From positions 48,525,340 to 48,589,339 of the forward strand of contig CM049322.1 in NCBI GenBank assembly GCA_026874595.1: a stretch of 64,000 nt of DNA, given 5' to 3'. A program made the translations under genes and the position numbers. Shown piece after piece: positions 26,801-38,800 of the stretch (its first letter is position 1; every line of letters begins with the position of its first letter). The notes under the pieces were generated by a model, which was not told where the DNA came from, searched no databases, and saw only the letters and a list, made by a program, of their open reading frames with translations. This DNA is from Sipunculus nudus. Its lineage: Eukaryota > Annelida > Sipuncula > Golfingiida > Sipunculidae.

Positions 26801-29800
26801 CATCCACAATCTTTCTAAAGTAGTGGGTCCTGTGAACTTGACCTTGGATCTCATGACCCCAGAATCAACAGTTCTTACTTTAGTGGTGGGCCATATATAA
26901 GTCAAGTTAGAATCCAATATTACAAACCAAACTGATGTTATCATCTGGAAACTAAAATGTGGATAGATTGCCCCCATGACCTTGACCTTTGACCTGGTGA
27001 CCCCCAAATCCATAAGTTACTTCCACTATTGGCAGGTGAGCAACATCTAGAAGAAAGAAAGTTTGGGACAGGAAGTTTGGCTAAAAATACGTCAACAATC
27101 TTTGTAAAGAAGTGGGTCCTGTGATCTGATCTTTGGCCTTATGACCCCAAAATCAAAAGGGTTCTTACATTATTGGTGGGTCATATCTTACATTATTGGT
27201 GGGTCATATATAAGTCAAAATTGAAACCAAATAGGTCCATCCAAACTGGAGTTATCATACAGAAACAAATATGTGGACAGATGGGCCCCTGTGACCATGA
27301 CCTTTGACCTATTGACCCCCAAATCAATCAGGTTCTTCCCCTGTTGGCAGCTCAGCTATATGTGCAAGATGGAAGGTTTGGGATGAAAAGTTTGGCTTAA
27401 AATGCATCCACAATATTTCTAAATAAGTGGGTACTTTGACCTTCACCTTTGACCTCATGACCCCAAAATCGACCAGAATCTTCCCCTATTGGCAGGTTAG
27501 CAATATCTTGAAGATGGAAGGTTTGCGATGAAAAGTTTGGCTTCAAATGCATATGCATTCTTTTTAAAGAAATGAGTCCTGTGACCTTGACCTTTGACCG
27601 TTGGACCCTAAAACTGACACAGTTTTAACTTTATTGGTGAGACATATATAAGTTAAGTTTGAAACCAAGATGTCAACCTAAACTGGGTTATCATCTGGAA
27701 ACTAATTTGTGAACAGGTGGCCCCTGTGACCTTGACCTTTGACCTTGTGATCCAAAATTTATTTATGCTCTACCCATACTGGCAAGTCAGCAAAATGCGC
27801 AAAATGGAAAGTTTGGGATGAAAAGCTTGGTTAAAATGCAGCAATAATCTTTTTAAATAAGTGAGTCATGTGACCTTGATCTTTGACCTTGTGACCCCAA
27901 AATCATATGTAAGTCAAGTGTGAAATCCATGTCAATCCAACCTTAAGTTATCATCTGGAAACAAATTTGTGTGGATGGATGCATGGACAGACAGCCAGAG
28001 AAACAGACAGGGTGATTACTATAGGGCATCCACTTGTGATCAGTAAACACACCAGGTTTTGGGACACTAGATGTAATCACAGCTGAGAAACTGACATGAT
28101 TGTTGTAATTTAATAGTAAAAACAAGGGACCCATGGGTCACAGCGCTCAGCTGTTATATATGATCACAAAATATGATTTGGAAGAGGAGGTAGACAAAGG
28201 CTGGTTTTGTGAGGCAATATAAGCTCTATTATGAGTTGATGGTGTTTAACTCAAGTTTTGTAAGATTTTGATAATATCCTTGGAGACAGGGAAGAGGATT
28301 GTCACTAATATTATTTACAGTTGGAAATGGTGTGCTATTATCACACAGGTTTTGACTTGGCCATAAAACCTTACCTACATTGCAGCAGAATTATTTGAAA
28401 AGTTAAACCATTTATATAAAATTAATAACAAATATTGTGTCAAGTATAATTTAAATTAAAAATAATAAAAGTATCATCTTTTTTTAAAAAAATAAATGCT
28501 TATTAAAATAATATTAAAGAATATATTCATGAATGCATTTGGGTTCAATTCTTTCATTTTTACCTGTATTCCTATCCTTATACATGAAATTATGGAGTAC
28601 ATATTCATATTTGCATTCGAATACATTTGCAAAGTACTGCACCATGTCTCGTATTTATTCAGTTTCAGCCAAACAAAGTTCTTGAGAATCCAGAATAAAC
28701 AATTATCACAAATTAAATTAATGATCATAAGTACCTAATTTTATGAATTTTATTTATATTCAAAAAATAAAACTATAATATTCACTTTGGACTACCTTCA
28801 CATCAATCTATGCACTAGACATTGCAAGTGTCTTATGACAATTATTAACATTACAGAAATCAAAATGTGAACTTGCCAAGATCTGATTTTTTATCATATT
28901 CATTTTTTTTATTTAACTATATGTGTCGGAACGACACGAATGCCCCCGCCTGGGGCAAATTAGAAACATTTGTAAAATTTTGAAAAATATTTTTAGTTCA
29001 GGAGGTGTCGTATAGTCAAAAGTAGGTCAACAAGGGCAAAATGCAAACTCGATCTGTAAAGGGTCATTATCAAGCAACACACCAAAAATCATGCCATTAT
29101 ATACAGGCATTGTGAAAAAAAGTCCATACATGTGCATTTTCCATAAAAATTTCTGTTTTTCATGAAATTTTCTCTGTTAAGGAGCCGTAAAACAATCAAA
29201 AGTACATCAACCGGGACAAAATGTGAACTCGATCAGTAAATGGTCTATATCTGCCTACACAGCAAAAATCAAGCCCGTATCTGCAGGCACTGCGTAAAAA
29301 AAGTCCATACATGTGCACTTTTTTATGAAATTTTCTATGTTAGAGCACCGTCAAACGGTCAAAAGTAGGTCAACTGGGAGAAAACGTGAACTCGATTTGT
29401 AACTGGTCATTATCTGCCCACACACCAAAAATCAGGCCAATACCTGCAGGCATTGCGAAGAACAGTCTGTACAAGTGTATTTGTCATGAAAATTTCTATT
29501 TTACATGAAATTTTTTATGTTCAGGAGCCGAAAAGTCAAAATTATGTCAACTGGGACGAAACAGGAACTCGATCAGTAACTGGTCAATATCTGCCCACAC
29601 ACCAAAAATCAGGCCAATATCTGCAGGCATTGCGAAAAAAAGTCCGTACATGTGTATTTGTCATGAAATTTCATATTTTTCATGAAATTTTCTATGTTCA
29701 GGAGCCGTAAAACGGTCAAAAGTAGGTCAACTGGGACGAAACGCGAACTCGATTTGTAACTGGTCTATATCTGCCAACACACCAAAAATCAGGCCAATAT

Positions 29801-32800
29801 CTGCAGGCATTGCGAAAAAAAGTCCGTACATGTGTATCTGTCATGAATATTTCTATTTTTCATGAAATTTTCTAAGTTTAGCAGCCGTAAAACGGTCAAA
29901 AGTAGGTCAACCAGGATGAAACGCGAACTTGATCTGTAACTGGTTTATATCTGCCTACACACCAAAAATCAGGCCAATATCTGCAGGCACCGCAAAAAAA
30001 AATCCGTACAACTGTTAGATTTCCAAAGGACGGAAGGACGGACATGGGTAAAACTAAATGCCCCAGCCACTTTGAGGCAGGGGCATAAAAAATGTATCAG
30101 AAAACAAGGCCTACAGGCCTAATGCAAACCTGTGCAAAGTTTGGGAGTATGAATGGAGGTTTTTTTTTTTTAAATTTAATACTGATCCTTTTAAATCCTA
30201 CATATCTACCTTAGTCATTATGATTTCAGCAAAATGGACATTTCGGACCTGCAAGTTTCAGACTAGGACATTTTAAAACTGGAATATGGGTAGTTGACCA
30301 GCGACTATGTGTTCCCGCAGAAATCAGAGTGGAACGGGTGAAGTGAGGCATTGATTAAGTGGCATCGGGAATAGAGTGAGGTGTGTTGCATATCAGCTTG
30401 GATGTCTGCAGAGTAAACCTGAATGTAGGTTGTGCCACCTGTCATAAAATCGAGAAAACTGTTCAGGATGTATAAACCTGCAAAATTTCAGGTGGATAAG
30501 TCAAACCTCTTCTGAGATATGAGTGATTTAATCCAAAGGCAGATGAACAGATGGGTGCTGTGCTATAATGGTTGCAGGTGGCACCACCAATTTTTTTTGT
30601 ATGAAGAAGAGCAATGTGAGATCTATACACATGCAAAATTTTGGCCCAATCGGTCAAACAGTTCCTGAGATATGAGCTTGGATGTCTGCAGAGTAAACGT
30701 GAATGTAGGTGGCGCCCCCTGTCATAAAACAAGAAAGCTTTCCAGGATGTATTAATCTGCTAAATTTCAGGTGGATAAGTCAAACCACTGCTGCAATAGG
30801 AGTGATTTTATCCCAAGGCAGATGAACAGATGGACGCTGTGCATAAGTGGTTGCAGGTGGCGCCACCAGTTTTGCTTATGATGAAGAGCTATGTGAGATC
30901 TATACACATGCAAAATTTTGGCCAAATTGGTCAAACGGTTCCCTTGATATGAGCTTGGATGTCTGCAGAGTAAACCTGAATGTAGGTGGCGCCACCTGTC
31001 ATAAAATCGAAAAGGCTGTCCAGGATGTGTAAACCTTCAAAATTTCAGGTGGATAAGTCAAACCACTGCTGAGATATGAGTGATATTATTCCAAGGCAGA
31101 TGAACAGATGGACGTTGTGCAAAAATGGTTGTTGGCGCCACCATTTTTAGTGTATGTTATAAAGCTATCAAAGGGCTACATTTGTGCTAAATTTTTAGCC
31201 TGATTGGTCAAACGGTTGTGAGATATGCGGGTTTATGTGTGGAAACAGATGCACAAATGGACGCTGGGCAGCGAGGAAAGGTCAGAGGTCAACCAAAAAT
31301 GAGGGTGCAGCAGTTCACATGTGACCTGATGATAAAACCAATTCACTTAAAATGGAAACCCAAGTTTTTTCAAACAGTTGAAAGATATAGTTCCAATAAT
31401 CTGGGAATTCTGCATCTAAACATTGTCTAGACGTCTAGACGCTGTGTCTAAACGTCTAGACACATTGTCTAGACACTCACAAATATTGGACAATTTGGCT
31501 TGACATTTTCGGAGAAGAAGATTTTTAAAGCTTTTTTTTAGCTTTTTCCCTATAAAATCTAAGAAAATGCAGTTAGAAAAAAATAAACAAAATCCGATTG
31601 AGTTTTTAAGATGAATGATTATTTGCAAAAAATTTGGTGATGCTTGCTTCTGCCACTTTGAGATAGCTATGGTTAACGTACATACATCGCACGACGCACG
31701 ACAGACGACGCACCATCGCATAAGCTCACAGGTTCGCTAAAAACAGATCAAGGGTTTTTATATAAGGCAGTCTTGAAGTGTAACAGAGGTTTTTCCTTAA
31801 TATCTTGGAGGAACAAAGTCCTAGAGACCCAATTTTCAGTATGGAAGGAAATTTCAGAAACATCTTACTGTATGCAAAATTTTGGATTCATAGGTCCAAT
31901 GGTTTCAAAACATGCCTTTTTAACAGATGGACAGAAGACGGACATAGGACCATGACTACAGCTCTGATGACTTATAGTGGGTTTATAATTGGTTTTAAGT
32001 TACAATCTGCCAGACAGACAGCAAAACAGCCAGACAGACAGCAAAAAATAATCCTTGCTCTAGCTCAGATTGATTGAATTAGAAAGCAGCTCAACCTAAA
32101 AGTGCTATTAAGTGTCATATTATACTTACAATCCACAGTGACCCTGCTGGTTAGACATTCAGGCTGATACTCTGGTGCTCTCCTGTCATATTTTGTTGTA
32201 GCTGTATCATTCTGTTTTATTACTCCACTTGGAGGTGCAGTGAAATATGCACGGCACAAAAACTGGGATTCATGCATTTCTCTAGTAGCCTGCACACTCG
32301 CTGTGTACCTAGATATTTGACCATTGGTTCTATTTGTAACTGGTATATTATCTCCACCATGTGTCCAGTTCATTGCTGGGGCCCACGCCACTATCCCACT
32401 GAATTCAGTATGACAGGAGAGATCGATTGTATCTCCTTCAGCTACATTACTCCCTACCACTTCTGTTCCACTTGCAGTGCACTCTAGTTGAGCTGGAACA
32501 ACAAAGGTATAAAAATTTAATTTAATTAAATAAATCATTATAAATAAGTAAGGTTGTTCCTAAAATTCTTATTCTTTTGTGAAATGAAGCCCTGAAGTGG
32601 TGATGTGGTGCAAAGCAACAAATCCCACAAACAGCAAAATATAAAACCTCATGATAATATGATTCATCCAGAAATTTGTAATTTACCAGTAGTTTGTCAG
32701 CATCAGTAGGGGATGCCAGTGAAATGTCAAGCTCCCAGGTCCCCTTGAGTACTTCCAGACCAAAATCTAACAGTTTTTTCTCATTCTTAGTGGCTTACAG

Positions 32801-35800
32801 GCTGTGTGTATGCGAATGTCAGATTTCATACTGAAAACACCATTAAAGTTCTCTGTGCAATTTGTTTATGGGATAAATCATAAATATAAAATAAAAACAA
32901 TTATTACTTACTTAGCCGTATAACAGCAGCAAATCTTTCATGTACTCCACCTACTCCACACATGTGGTTTCCAGCTTCAGCTAGTGACAGTGATATCACC
33001 TGTAGGTTGTAGGTTCGAGGTACAGGAGTTAACATATTGTACTTATTTCGATATGTGTCAGTAACATTTTCTTCAACTGATACTAATGAACCAGTTGATA
33101 CACTTATATATTCTCTCCATAGTACCCGACCTATCTCAGAAGTGTCTTTGGCACAACCAAGTGTCAATGATTGACCACTAAGCCCAGCTGAGTTCCTTGG
33201 AACTGTGGTGTACTGTCCATTCATGAAACCTGAAAAAGAAAGGTCAAACTACTGAAGTACAACACAATCTCATTTACCAGTGTTTCCACAGTGAACAATA
33301 CAGGATACAGACAATGCAGTTTCTCATGCTGATGGAGAAGCCCATTTGTGCCGACAGCAATACACTCAATTAGACAAACTAGTAGTGGTGGGCCAATCAT
33401 GGAGGTTTATCAAAAGTCAGTCAGTTTGCTGCAATTTTCAAGCACTCGATTACCAAAGGCAACTATCGATTACATCATTATAATGCTTTTCCTTTCCAGA
33501 ATGCCTTTATGTTAAAGGCAAAAATTGTTCTTCCATTTTACACCATATTCCTCACTTCATATAATGAGTCTGTGTTCCTAAATGATGTCTGTATATGTAA
33601 CAGAGTATGACACGGTATATGTGAGAATGGCAGACTTATTTCACTTAATACTGTGAACTTGCAGGAAGCTGCAGAATTAGTAGAGTGTTTTCTAACGAGA
33701 TGGACATTGTAAAATGCGTTAAAATACTCCATAAATTCTTGAGGTCTATGCCAATTTTGCGAGATTCTCTTAGAAATAATCTATTCAACCGATGCCAGTA
33801 ACCACTGTTTAGGCCGTCCTTTAAAAAATTTTTTGTTGGGGCTAACCCGGCTGGTCGAGTATTTGGATTTTAGCTGGATTTTTTTTTACCAGTCTACAAT
33901 TTTTTTTATATGATTTGGCCGGAAAATCTGCCTTCATCTGCTAGAAAAATAGCCCCTCTATAGGCCTAACATTCTAAGATGCTCTTAATTCCACTAATGA
34001 AAGATATTACCTGACGTTACCGAATGTTTAATTTGATCCTTGAAATTAGTCTGATTGTGTCTTTTTACGAGGAAGGATCGTTACACTCATGCACCAGGGG
34101 AGAATACCTGCAGATACAGTTTTCACAGATAATTGCATATTTCTTTGATAATTGCATATATTTTTCTGAACTGATTAATAATCGATCACCAATCGGTTTG
34201 CTCAAATCATGATCGATTATGAAAAAGGAACTGACTCCCATCACTACAAACTAGATGTGTCAGAACAACACGAATGCCCCCGCCTAGAGCAAATTAGAAA
34301 TATTTGTTAAAGTTTGTAAAATTTTATCTGTTCAGGAGCTGTCAAACGGTCAAAAGTAGGTCAACCAAGACAAAATACGAACTCTATCTGTAGCAGGTCA
34401 TGATCCATCCACACACCAAAAATCAGGCCTATATTTGCAGGCATTGCAAAAAAAAGTCTGAACATGTGTACTTATTTCAATGTTCAGGAGCTGTCATACG
34501 GCCAAAAGAAGGTCATCCAGGACAAAATGCGAACTCAGTCTTTAAGTGGTCATTGTGTGCCAATAACCTAAACGGGCCAATTGCGATATTTCTGTACATT
34601 TATGTCCCACCCGTAACACCAACATTTATTGTAACAGAAATCTTAATTATTTATCTTTTATGCATGTACATAAGCTGGTATACTTATCTCAGAAATCTCC
34701 CAGCTCCCACTTTCCTCCATGGTTAGATAATGATAAATCAATATTACAAAGTCATCATAATCTGTCCCACCCGTAACACACACAGTGTTCCACCTTGCTG
34801 GTCCCAGGTTTTACTTGATGGGAACTTTTTTTCAACTTGCATGTACCTGAGGCAATGAGACACCTGATAGGTAGAATAAGTTCAACCCAATAGTCTTACT
34901 ATTAAATATGTTAAGATAAAAAGTGTTACCGGTGGGACATATTTGATAGAAATGTGGTTTTAATTAATATTAACATCAAATTTATGAACTAATAAGTCAA
35001 TAAAATAATTCACAAACCTTAAATATGCCATGGACTATTGAAAATCAAGGCACAGTATATTTCTTTTTAGAATTTAAAATGCGTAATTTGTCAAATTTGC
35101 CAAACGAATGTATTTGGAGGACCGTTACGGGTGGGACAAAGGCTGGTAATGCTATTTACTTTAACAACAGTTATGTTTTAATATTCCTCTTTATTGATCA
35201 ATTTTATGGTGAGAAAATGCTATAAAATAATCTGCACAGTCATTCTGATAATTCTGATGAAAAGTTGCAGCAGTTAATTTAAAAAAAATAACCCTGCATG
35301 GCTACTCTTTGAAATAATTGCTTAAGATATGCTTATTAGTACAGTCCATGAAGCACTGTAAAAGTACAGTAAATGTAAAATAAATGTGCTCATGTTTTCC
35401 CATTCTTTCAATTTTGCCTGTTTCTTTTTGAAATCCATACCATTATAATTACCATTATTGACCAGACCTGCCTTTAATGTCACCTTTCAATATATATATA
35501 TGTCTTTATCAACTAATTTACTAAAACATCTGTCTTTTATGCAGTTTCCCTTTATTATTTGCTTATATTTTAAATGATTTAAATAATATATAATGTTGAA
35601 AACATAATAAATTAAATTAAATCCAGATTGATCCAGGGAAAGAAAATTTTTGGTATTAAATATAAATAAATAACAATATAATAAATTGCTTTCCTGAAAA
35701 TCCTAATTTTTAACCAAAGAAGGCCTAAAAAGTATATTAAAACATATATTAAAAGTATAGTATTACCTTTAAAATGAGTTGAAGAAAATACCATCAAAGT

Positions 35801-38800
35801 TAACATGAAAGGGGTTGTTCAATCTGCAGCAAGCTATATTCTTTGCTTTGTTACGGATGGGACAATGTTACGGGTGGGACACGTTACGGGTGGGACAAAA
35901 TGATGTATCTTTGATATGCTGTACAATAAATTCAAAGGACAGGCATACAGATTAGGCATGACAAAACAGTTCAGGTTTGAGCTTTTCTGTATAAAGGTTT
36001 AAGGTTTATCTTGTCTCTAATTTTACACTGCTATTCCACTGTTACGGGTGGGACAGTTATGATTGAAAATACCAACCTTTATGGATGAAACACTTGATTC
36101 TGATTTGTTGGAGTTACATGTACCCAAGACACATATGAAATATTAATCTCACTTCTATTCTGGTCAGTGTAACACAAAATGCAGTTCTTGGTTAATAATC
36201 ATGACAATTGCAGCACTACCTGTTACGGGTGGGACAAAAAAAATATTTTATTTTGACCAAGACATCATAATAGGTACCAAAATCTAAGTTTTGTATTTCT
36301 GTATCCAAGTTACCTCTTCATGTAAACTTTCAACCCTACTACACTTTTTAAATTCATTCAGCAGCATGTATGCAGCTGATTATTAGGTCTGCATGGTCAT
36401 AAAACTTATCAGTTTAAATGTGGACATGTTACGAGTGGGACAAATTGGCCCATAATTTGCTGCAAATGGATAGAAACATCTTTTCTGTTACACTAAAAAG
36501 TGACAGATGTTAATGTCTGCATCATCTGTGATATTCTTAATTAGTAACTGCCTGACAAACAGCCTTATTTTTCTTTCTTTAACCTCAAACACTGCCATGT
36601 ACAGTTTTAGCGCAATTGGCCCAAACAAGGGACCCATGGGTCACAGCCCTCAGCTGTTATTTATAATCATAAAATATGATTTGGAAGAAAGGGTAGACAA
36701 TAGTTGGTTTTTAAAGGTCCACTGTAAGTCATGTTTATTATCATTCTTTTTACAAAGGAGTTCACTGTTAGTCAATAATTACAGGTTACCAACACCCAAG
36801 AGTAGCACTAGCACAAATGATATGAGAGTTAAACTATTAATTAAAATTAATTGCAATTATTGGGCCAAATATAATTTTAATTAAAAATACTAACAGTTTC
36901 ATCTGAAAAGATTTTCTTAAATTAATATAATTGAAATAAATGATTATTCAAATAAAATAATATTATAAAATGTATTCATGAATGCATACATTTTGAAAGT
37001 ATTTGCACTCACATTAAAGTTACAAGTTTTGGAAAAATCTGTCCAGGAGACTCAGAGGAGTTCTCAGGAAACAAACGCGGCGGCGGAACCTGGTCAAAAA
37101 CATAGTATCCGCAAAACTTCGTTTTGGCGGATACAAATATTACAGAAGTTATAACTGAAAAAATAATTTTGTAGAAGAACAGTTTTGCAGTGCTCAGTTG
37201 AAATAGGCATAATAATGCCCATAAGACCAACTTAAGCTTTTCTGATATGATTGAAAGAACCATGTCCTAGGATAATTCTTTTAAAAAATTGAATGATTCA
37301 ACTTGACAGTTTCATCATAAACAATTTAAGCTGAAAGAGGCTAAAATTATGAGTTTTTTGTCCATGGTCAAAAGGTCAATGTATGTGGCAAAACAAAATC
37401 TGCAACTTCAAATATGAGTCATGTGACCAACATTTGCACAATATCTGTTAATGCTAGCTTCTGTCATTTCTGAGAGTACTAGGTCAGTATGCTTACTTGG
37501 CCAAATGACTGTTCAAATTTGTGTAACTCCACCAAATGAAAACCATTTGTACAAACTTGAGAGGGCTTGCCTCTGGTATCATTTATGTAAAATAATGAAC
37601 AATTTGGCTGGACCATTTACAAGAAGAAGACTTTTAAAAGTTTTTCAGCATTTTCCTTATAAAATCTAGGTAAATGCAGATAGCAAAAAAATAAGCTGAA
37701 TCCCACAATAATTGATACATGACAGATTATTGCATAAAATCTGGGAATGGTAGCTCCTGCTATTCCTGAGAAATGAACAAATGACCAATGACCCCAGTAC
37801 AAAAAAAACGATCAATGCAGGTGGTGCCACCAATAACTGAATTTTTTTATACAACTCATGTGACAAACACTGGCAAAAAATTTGGTGATGATAGCTCCGG
37901 CCGTTTCTGAAAGTGTCAGTTTAGTATGCTTATTTGGACAGATGACTAAGTTCAACTTCCTGTAACTTGGCCAAAATTCAACGAACTTGAACCATTGGAA
38001 CAAACTTGAGATTGATGGTATAAAAGATTATTTCTGTGAAATATTGAACAATTTGGCTTGACTGTTTCAGAGGAGAAGATTTTTCAAGATTTTTTTTAGG
38101 TTTTTCTCAATAAAATCTAAGAAAATGCAGTTTTTCAGATGGCTAATTTTTTGCAAATATCATCATGCTGGCTCCAATAGTTTTTCAAAATAGTGTTGGT
38201 TAACGTACAAAAACGACGAACTCCACCACACCATCGCACTAGCTCACAGATTCACTAAAAATTACTACAGATGCACATTGCATGCAAAATTGTAATACTG
38301 ATACACTGATGGCAAAATCTTGAATTAAGTTGACTATGGATACCAATTATTTATAATCTATGTACAGCTGTCTTTATATACCCATAGAGGGCTGTATACC
38401 TGTGATTGTAAACATTGCCTTGCATGAGGAATATCAAAAAAACATAAATCTACATTTTTTAAAAGCTTTAAAAAAACATTCTTGTCAATATTAACCATAG
38501 ATAACCTGAAATCTAAATGTCTAGAGGCATTATGTTATGGATGCTGATAAACTGGTGCCAGGCTAGATGTATCTGCTTCACACAGCTAACACATATGGTA
38601 AATTTCAATGACTCAATTCAATCTTTATAATCCAGCCAAAATTCATTCTTTGGAACCATAAGAGACAATTATTATAAGAATCATTCAGGGATTATTCTTG
38701 TAAAATAATAAACAAATTGGCCTCAGTTGGGTCAGTCAAAAAACATTTTACAGGTTTATAACTCATATGGGAAAATACAGCTAAATGGCTAAGTTAAGCT

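Larger units (their letters stand above)
24618..32129 (-). other. Ig receptor intron 3 (7.5 kb), almost entirely repeats
   Basis: From low to high coordinate: family C (24746-25443), B (26531-28040), A fragment (28126-28850), D (28921-30090) and E (30330-31741). No exon was found. Confidence 0.65.

Noticed and set aside
28985-30020. Regularly spaced repeats that could suggest a CRISPR array
   Set aside because: The units are about 185 bp with no unique spacers, in animal DNA with introns; this is a minisatellite within a mobile element.
31416-31721. 101-codon minus-strand open frame
   Set aside because: Lies in family E and is partly made by the GTCTAGAC repeats.
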